64,000 nucleotides of DNA from Hyparrhenia diplandra (taxonomy: Eukaryota; Streptophyta; Magnoliopsida; Poales; Poaceae). The notes below the pieces were generated by a model. It had not been told where the DNA came from. It did not search any database and saw nothing but the letters and a program-made list of their open reading frames with translations. Positions 58,047 through 64,000 of this stretch are shown piece by piece. The position numbers were made by a program, and so were the translations under genes. Numbering within the stretch: position 1 is the stretch's first letter; every line of letters begins with the position of its first letter. The stretch is taken from positions 124,001-188,000 of the forward strand of contig JADLZK010009391.1 in NCBI GenBank assembly GCA_015847255.1, read 5' to 3'.

Positions 58047-58584
58047 TAAGTCGAATTGAAGACATAAATATGGATAAATTTTCCTATAAACTCAAACAAC
58101 CTTGGAAAATTGTGACTAATCTGAACTCTAGAGTTGCATTTTTTAGAGGTCGAATGGCGTGTTTGGCTTGGCTTTAGAGAGCGAAGAGCATGCGAGAGAG
58201 TCAGGTCGAGCTAGCTAAATACCCCAACTCTAGAACTTATATAAGATCACCTTATCAGGTCCTCTCCTCTTTTAGATAGAAAAACACGAAAACAATTCTT
58301 TTGGTTTTCCTCTAAAAATTAACCGATCTTTATAAAAATTTCTCTATAGACTAAATTAATTTTCTTAAAACTCTTGAGTCCAAGGAGCCCTGGACCTGTC
58401 TCTTGGAAGGTGTGCCCGTATGAGTCTGATGTCGTGTGTGCTCTTGGAAGGAAATCGACGGCGTGTGTGTGCTCCAACTCTCCAGTCTCCACACGGCACC
58501 AATCTTGACGCACGCTCCACCTTCTAGTCCTATCCTCCTCTGTTTTTGAAGGCGCACGCACAGCTTCCCCTGTTTCAGAAATCA

Positions 58585-58680
58585 GATCAGAATCCCCAAG
58601 CAGAGCACGCGCCGCCACCTGACAGCACTCGAGATCAGAATCCCCAAGCAGAGCACGCGCCGCCACCTGACAGCACTCGA
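58585..58680 (+). repeat. Exact 48-bp tandem duplication in the 5' leader of the AIG2-like gene
   Basis: Two identical units, each starting GATCAGAATCCCCAAGCAGA, occupy 58585-58632 and 58633-58680, ending 78 bases before the ATG. No mismatch was seen, so the event is recent. The unit contains no ATG and therefore adds no upstream ORF. Confidence 0.95.
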
Positions 58681-58758
58681 CAAGAGGCGCGGCGCGGAGC
58701 CAGCCAACGGGCACCCCAACCAGACGCCTCCCCAGTTCTCCACCCCAGCTCGATCGCC

Positions 58759-60664
58759 ATGGTGTCGTCGCCTCCCCCTGCTCCGGCGGCCGTGGCCGGG
58801 GCGCACACCGTCTTCGTCTACGGGAGCCTGATGGCCGACGAGGTGGTCCGCACCATCCTCAAGCGCGTCCCGCCCGCCGCCCCGGCGCTCCTCCCAAACT
58901 AGTACGCCTGCCCGCCCCTCCCTCCCTCGGACTCGCTCGAGCTCCTCCTCCCCACTCGCACTCCTCCGCCTTCCCCGTCTTGGTGGTGGCCCTCTGTCCG
59001 CCCACCCTGGGGGGGGAGCGATGGAGCGTCGCTTTCGTGTCCCCGTCGACCGTAGTCGTCGTTTCCTGACGCGGTGCCGATTACGCTGCCTTTCTTTTTT
59101 TTTCTTTGTAGTGGGGCCAATGTGACGAGATGGGAGATGCTCTCTCCACCTCCGTCACTCCGCCAGTAGATGAGTATCGCCATTGCCGATTCGTGGAGTA
59201 GATATTATTATATTATATACACCCGCCAGGCACGCCAACAGCGAGAGATATTCATAATAGAGTTATATATATGCTTGTTATTGCTTTCGCTTTCAACCTG
59301 CAAGTTCAGTTTTAACACGCTACGGCAATTTATTTGGCAGCCACCGGTTTAGCATCAAAGGCCGCATTTACCCGGCGATCCTGCCCATTCAAAGCAAGAA
59401 AGTTGCTGGGAGGGTATGTTGGTTACTGACTGTCACTTAGGACTGTTTGAGTTTCAAGAATCAAAATTTGTTCCTCCGCTCACTTTTTTATTAACTACTA
59501 TAATTGGTTCTGCAGGTTATCACGGATGTTACTGATGAAGAGCTCCAACTTCTGGATGCGTTTGAAGATGTGGAGTACACGAGGACAAGAGTTGAGATAT
59601 CACTGACTGTAAGTACATATGGCATGTCAGCAAATATTATACACAGGCATATATATGGTGATTAGTGAAGCAATGAAACTAACTCTAGTAAGTAATTCAG
59701 TTGTTTCCATACGGCCTAACCGATAAGACAGTATAATCAGTGTCGCTGTTTCGGCTTTAGTTTCCCTGGAACAGTAAATGCATTATCATCTCTTTTAAGG
59801 CACCATTTTTCCAGTACAAAATAAGATCCTGTTTATGGTGTCAGCTATCAGGTCGATTATCAACACCTTCGTCATGCTTTTCCTCCTCTGTTCATTCTTG
59901 GAATGCCACCATAGAGATTAGAGAATTTAACTGGAAATCCATGGTTCATTGTGTTTGGTTCTTATTTTTACCCTGTAATAGTAGTACTACTTGCAGTCTG
60001 ATTTTTCATCTAGTGAATTTTTGCTTAAAGAAATGTGGCTTTTTGCATTGTAGGACTCTTCGGAGAAAATGCTAGCTGACGCTTATGTATGGACTGATGC
60101 TGAGGACCCCAATTTGTATGGCGAATGGGATTTTGAGGTGAGCAGACTTGTTTCCTGCAGTCCTGGGAGGTTAACGCGATGTGATTATTTTCGTTCTTTA
60201 ATCCCCACATGATCCTTGTGAGTTCTATTTATAATGTATCTTCGCGCTCTGGAAATAGGAGAACTGCAGCATCCTTAGGATCGGATCAAATACTGAACTC
60301 TATCAGCCATTGCCATCCTCAGGATCTAAAATCCCATTGCAACCACACTCTGAATGTAGCAATATGTTCGTATAATTCCAGCAACTACTCTTTATCAATA
60401 CGTCTTCCATGTCCTCATCTATCTGTTTCCATTACACCCATAGCCCAAAATATGGTATGTGATGTGGCCTTGTGCTTTCTAACTACCAAGATTATCTTTT
60501 CTCCACAGGAGTGGAAGATGCTGCACATGAAGGATTTCCTTGCGATGACGAATGGTTTCATGCATGAGCTTGAACAGCCTGAATCTAAGACCCGGGTGGA
60601 GACCTACGAGTCATTCATGCAACAACAGGAACAACCTGTGCCGGGGACCCAGGTTGATGGTTGA
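58759..60664 (+). CDS. AIG2-like / putative gamma-glutamylcyclotransferase family protein, intact, 5 exons
   Basis: Exons 58759-58901, 59341-59413, 59516-59608, 60054-60137 and 60509-60664 sum to 549 nt, giving 182 aa, normal for the plant AIG2-like family. All introns are GT-AG and phases match. After a short Pro/Ala leader the protein reads HTVFVYGSLMADEV (YGSL at residues 21-24, the substrate-binding loop of the GGCT fold), then YHRFSIKGRIYPAILP, then DAFEDVEYTRTRVEI with Glu89 in the usual catalytic position. AYVWTDAEDPNLYGEWDFEE follows, and an acidic/Gln-rich tail. The family fold resembles gamma-glutamylcyclotransferase of glutathione breakdown. Biochemical activity of plant AIG2-like members is less certain, so the enzyme name is by family. 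There is no TATA box. It is the only clearly intact gene in the window. Confidence 0.95.
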
Positions 60665-60764
60665 GAGTTGCAATCTGGTGGTTGCTGATCTATGTTTAGT
60701 CATTCTCCTGGAGGAATTGCATTGGCATTGGACTGTACCATGTGTAATAGGTCACCTATACAAT

Positions 60765-61090
60765 TTGTGAAATAAGATCAGGATTATCCTATAATAATAT
60801 GATAACAATTAAGCATGCAAATGAAATGTCCACCGAAATTTCTGTTGATTCTTTATCATTGTTAACCTCATGGCTGGTCCTCAACTGCTGATGCAAGGTC
60901 TCTATGATTTGTGAAAGAAGATCGTGATTATACTTATATAGTGCAATTGTTTATGCATGGTCTCACTATATAATGCGATGCAATAGTTAAGTATTTGTAT
61001 ATCAAAAGGCTTTCCTTGAGATTTATGTTGATTCTTTTGTCATTGTTGATCCCATGGCTGTTTGTGAAATAAGACCAGGATTATAGCATA
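60765..61090. repeat. About 150-bp unit repeated downstream of the AIG2-like gene
   Basis: TTTGTGAAATAAGATCAGGATTAT near 60766 recurs in modified form near 60909 (GAAAGAAGATCGTGATTAT) and 61064 (GAAATAAGACCAGGATTAT). Between them TTGATTCTTTxxTCATTGTT and CATGGCTG also recur. The first unit begins in the gene's probable 3' UTR. Confidence 0.7.
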
Positions 61091-61154
61091 GCTAAGTCAG
61101 CAATAAAAAATTTCACTGACACGGTTGATGAACCCATGGGGAATTCAGAAGCAG

Positions 61155-62060
61155 TAACAGACTAAAAGGAATTCAAAAGCAACTAAAATTTTCCTAGCTT
61201 GCTTCTGGGAATGTCGGATTCCTTTTAATTCAGCTGTATTCGTTCTAAGTTGTGGCCGCAAAGACTAAGCAGAGTGTTAACCTACTACCATCAACAATCT
61301 AAAATTTTCACTGAGATTGTTGATGACAGAGTGTTAACCTACTACCATCAACAATCTAAAATTTTCACTGAGATTGTTGATGAACCCATGACTGGTGCCT
61401 GGTGCTGAACTATTGATGTATGGTCTTTAGCATATACGTAACAGACTAATAGGAATCCAGAAGAACTAAAATATTAAGCTTTCTAGCTTGTTTCTGGGAA
61501 TGTAGGATTCTTTTTTTTAATTCTACTGTTTTCATTTTAAGTTGTGGCTGCAAAAACTAGGCATAGTGTTAACCTACTACCATCTATAATCTAATTGTAT
61601 CTCCAAAACTATTGATCAAATCTGAAAAAGAGTATGAGCGAACTGTATGTAACCTGGGGAGACTGAAATTGAACAAGGAACAAAAATTTGGGAGACTTTT
61701 ATCTCAATTCCTCAGAAGATGCTGGATTTGAATCATATGTTTACACAAGCACAAATCGGTTCGAGCACAGCATAATTTATACAAGCACAAATAGTTAAGG
61801 AAAGCATGACTATCATAACTTTTTTAGTCCCTATTAGTTTCTAGTCCCTAGTCCCATATGCCCTAACAGAAATTCAGAAGAGTATTCTTTTTAATTCAGC
61901 TGTATTCATCCTAAATAAGTTGGAACTACAAAGACTAGGCAGTGTTGACCTAATTAATATCATCAATAATCTAATAATACCTCCAAAACTTTATTGATCA
62001 ACTCTGACAAATAGCATGAGCGAACTGCAATCTGAACCAGACTGAGATTGGGAGAAAATG
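61155..62060. repeat. Three imperfect 200-250-bp repeats, including a duplicated hairpin
   Basis: Blocks at about 61155-61285, 61440-61670 and 61860-62060 share AACAGAxxxxxAGGAAT, GCTTxTTTCTGGGAATGT, TTCAGCTGTATTC, AAGACTAxGCA and GTTxACCTA in order. The last two also share GAGCGAACTG. Inside, a 57-bp unit is tandemly duplicated (61271-61327 and 61328-61384), each with an 11-bp perfect stem (ATCAACAATCT and its complement). There is no coding sequence. Confidence 0.75.
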
Positions 62061-62154
62061 CTTGCAATCCCTCAGAAGCTGCTGGATTTGGTTCATCTGT
62101 TTATACAAGCACAAATCGAGGAAAGCATAACTACCACAAATTCACAATTTATCG

Positions 62155-62644
62155 CTTGCCATCAGTAAATTGATCAGTTTTTAAAGCTCTAATTATAGCG
62201 GTGCTCGAGCTCAAGGGCCAGCCGCCCGGCCTCTTCCAGGGTCGCCGGTCGCTGCTGCTCCACGGGCGCGCCGCAGGCGATTGGCGAAGGCCAGCAGTGA
62301 AGATGGTGGCCAGCTCCTGCTCCGCCGGAAACGCGGGCCGGTTCTCAGCGTTGACAGCGTGCTTTCGAGCGCAATGGCCAGCCGCCCGGCCTCTTCCAGG
62401 GTGGCCGGTCGCCGCTGCTCCACGGCGGCGCAAAGGCAGCCGGGATCGCGCGAGGCCGGCAGTGAAGATGACAGCCAGCTCCTGCTCCGTCAGGAACGTG
62501 GTCCGGTTCTCAGCGTTGACAACGGGCTCGAGCGCAAGGGCCAGCCGCATGGCCTCTTCCAGGGTGGCCGGTCGCCGCTGCTCCACGGCGCGCCGCAGCC
62601 GCGGATCGCGAAGGCCCGGCAGTGAAGGTGATGGCCAGCTCCTG
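62155..62644 (-). mobile_element. Gag-like fragment of an LTR retrotransposon, internally triplicated
   Basis: The minus strand carries three tandem units of about 150-165 bp (approximately 62203-62355, 62356-62522 and 62523-62644). Each encodes versions of EQRRPATLEEAMRLALALE and NAENRTTFLTEQELA plus VIFTAGL, resembling the PATLEEAMxLA motif of Ty3/Gypsy gag proteins. The frame is broken between units. It abuts the LTR at 62645. It is a degraded fragment; the triplication is unusual. Confidence 0.6.
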
Positions 62645-62932
62645 TGTTAGCAACCCTAACTGGATTCACTAACCACAACTCGAATCAGGTAACAGATACA
62701 CCCTACGAGATACAATCGACCCGCCGGCGGCGAGGTCACCTCTCTCTCACCCACAACTCTCTCTCTCTCCACACACACGACACGATAACTTCTGATAATT
62801 GATTGATGCCGATGCTCCCCTTCGTAGCTTCCTCTTGTACTCAGGCTGGCAGGCTGTGCTGGCCTTGGCAACCGGCTTTGCTTGCTGGGCCTGGGTCGAT
62901 TGGGCTTGGCCCGTGACAGACGGATCCTAACA
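62645..62932 (-). mobile_element. 288-bp LTR, element reading on the minus strand
   Basis: The ends TGTTAG and CTAACA are perfect inverted repeats. On the minus strand the LTR starts TGTTAGGATCCG, immediately after a purine-rich tract (62933-62945, CAAGGAGGGGGGAA on that strand), which is the polypurine primer site preceding a 3' LTR. The element body therefore extends right, past the window end. CT-rich and (AC)n tracts lie inside. The target duplication cannot be checked because the 5' LTR is outside. Confidence 0.8.
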
Positions 62933-64000
62933 TTCCCCCCTCCTTGAATTGCGGCTTGTCCTCAAGCCGCTGCAATGATCTTCGTCTCAGCCGTGCGCAG
63001 GACACCGTCAGATAGCCTTCCACCACGCTGCCGCTGGGCTTGTAGGAGTGGTCGAGTAGGGTCTCGCCAAATGTGTCGAAGAGGTGGAACAGGTAGTGGT
63101 GCAGGCCGTTCAGCTCACTCCTGGTGCTGAGCAGGACCATGCTGGAGTCTAAGCGTTGGCTCGTCTTGATGTACGCGTGTAGGAGGACGGTGTAGACGAC
63201 GTCGAGGATCGAGCTGAAGTTCACGAGCTGCTCGGCCATCGTGCACGCCAGCAGCGTGTTCAGGAGCCGCAACGCAGCCGCTGCAGCCTTCATCATCGCT
63301 GAAACTGGTGTTGTAGATGCCTGGGTGTCGACGAAGATGAGCCCAATATGCCGAACGTTGTTGACGTTGGAGGTCGCAGCGTGAAGCTGTGCAACCATGA
63401 CGATGCCGGCCGGTGCAGTGCACATGTGGACGAACGCCACCTTCCCAGCTTGATGGTCGGCGAGGCAGGAATTGCAGAGGAAGATGACGAGGAAGCTGAG
63501 CCCGAACGTGTTGCACTCCATGGCCAGCGACGTCGGCACGAGCAGCAGAACGGTCGCCGGCAGCACGGTCTGGAGCGCACGTCCGCAGATGATGTACGCG
63601 TAGACGATCGCGGACACGTCGAGCGTGCTGGAGAGGATGCCGAACGCCGATACGCCGTGGCACTGTGGTTGCTGCGCGCGTACAGCTCCCGCTGCTGCGT
63701 CGGAGATGGTGGTGTCGGACAGCATGCGGTACCCCTTGCTGTTGAAGGCGTAGAGTGCGTCGGCGTGAGCAGGCTCGGGGTCGCCTGGGTCAAGATCGAA
63801 GCCGATGACGATGTTGGCGTGAACGCGGCTGTCCATGTACGTGATGCAGAGCGTGCCCTTCATCTCGCCAAGCTCCCAATAGGACCACAGCATCATCTCG
63901 GAGGGCATCTGCATGAGGTGAGTGTAGCACAAGATAGGCTCGAAGCAGAGGAACGTGTCCATCCTGGTGATGTCGTAGGCGTACTCGGAGGCCGCCTGGC
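62841..64000 (-). CDS. Unrecognised ORF next to the polypurine tract of the LTR element, incomplete at right edge
   Basis: A minus-strand frame is open from the window edge to a stop near 62841, at least 385 codons, with an internal Met at 63962 (MDTFLCFEPILCYTHLMQMP). It includes DSRVHANIVIGFDLDPGD, then two hydrophobic stretches (TVLPATVLLLVPTSLAM; GLSFLVIFLCNSCL) that could span membranes. It shows no protease, RT, RNase H or integrase motif. It occupies the place after pol where some plant LTR elements carry an additional ORF. It runs through the polypurine tract into the LTR, so the extreme C-terminus may not be real. Function unknown; it could also be a non-coding frame in GC-rich DNA. 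Confidence 0.5.
   Translation of the reverse strand, partial: QAASEYAYDITRMDTFLCFEPILCYTHLMQMPSEMMLWSYWELGEMKGTLCITYMDSRVHANIVIGFDLDPGDPEPAHADALYAFNSKGYRMLSDTTISDAAAGAVRAQQPQCHGVSAFGILSSTLDVSAIVYAYIICGRALQTVLPATVLLLVPTSLAMECNTFGLSFLVIFLCNSCLADHQAGKVAFVHMCTAPAGIVMVAQLHAATSNVNNVRHIGLIFVDTQASTTPVSAMMKAAAAALRLLNTLLACTMAEQLVNFSSILDVVYTVLLHAYIKTSQRLDSSMVLLSTRSELNGLHHYLFHLFDTFGETLLDHSYKPSGSVVEGYLTVSCARLRRRSLQRLEDKPQFKEGGMLGSVCHGPSPIDPGPASKAGCQGQHSLPA

Overview
The window is nuclear DNA of a grass, probably a panicoid relative of sorghum or maize. The evidence is split plant genes with GT-AG introns, Stowaway and Tourist-type MITEs, Mutator-like elements with 9-bp target duplications, Helitron ends in CTAG, L1 LINEs and LTR pieces nested in one another. 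No bacterial, organellar or viral genome features are seen. The species cannot be named from sequence alone.

Region 1 (about 1-22.9 kb, + strand) is one oxidosqualene cyclase (OSC) gene. It has 18 exons, 2.27 kb of coding sequence spread over 22.2 kb, and introns swollen by mobile DNA: a Stowaway MITE, a Mutator-like element that may carry gene fragments, a solo-LTR-like block and a large insertion between direct repeats. All 18 exons are collinear with plant cycloartenol/beta-amyrin-type cyclases. However, exon 6 carries one extra T in a T7 run next to the active-site motif, so the frame is broken as sequenced. The active-site motifs are also divergent: the normally aromatic MWC(H/Y)CR site reads FYCFFR once the extra T is ignored, and DCTAE is DITAE.

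Region 2 (about 22.9-34.5 kb) is mobile DNA with captured gene pieces: a 1.8-kb Helitron, a second Helitron 3' end, the first exon of a J-domain protein, a MYB/SANT exon fragment inside a TIR-like element, and a clean 1.1-kb solo LTR with a GTATC duplication.

Region 3 (about 34.5-57.3 kb, - strand) is the most novel part. It is a tandem array of at least five paralogues of a small protein family that I do not recognise. Members share an EIGVTKA-like repeat in the N-terminal half, a central TKE-x-VP segment and a C-terminal module ending in GFAEVGVDFTDGVKKIFILP. Copy 1 alone adds a duplicated Q-rich repeat and a C-terminal membrane helix. Copy 4 is split by an L1 element with a perfect 12-bp target duplication, and that L1 is itself split by a 3.5-kb LTR-like element. 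Every copy shows at least one frame break, several of them in C/G homopolymers, so either the family is decaying or the assembly has homopolymer errors. LINE remnants, MULEs and MITEs lie between the copies.

Region 4 (about 57.3-64 kb) holds an intact five-exon AIG2-like / gamma-glutamylcyclotransferase-family gene (+ strand, 182 aa) with a 48-bp duplication in its 5' leader. A field of imperfect repeats follows. The window ends in a minus-strand LTR retrotransposon: a triplicated gag-like fragment, a 288-bp LTR, a polypurine tract and a long ORF running off the right edge.
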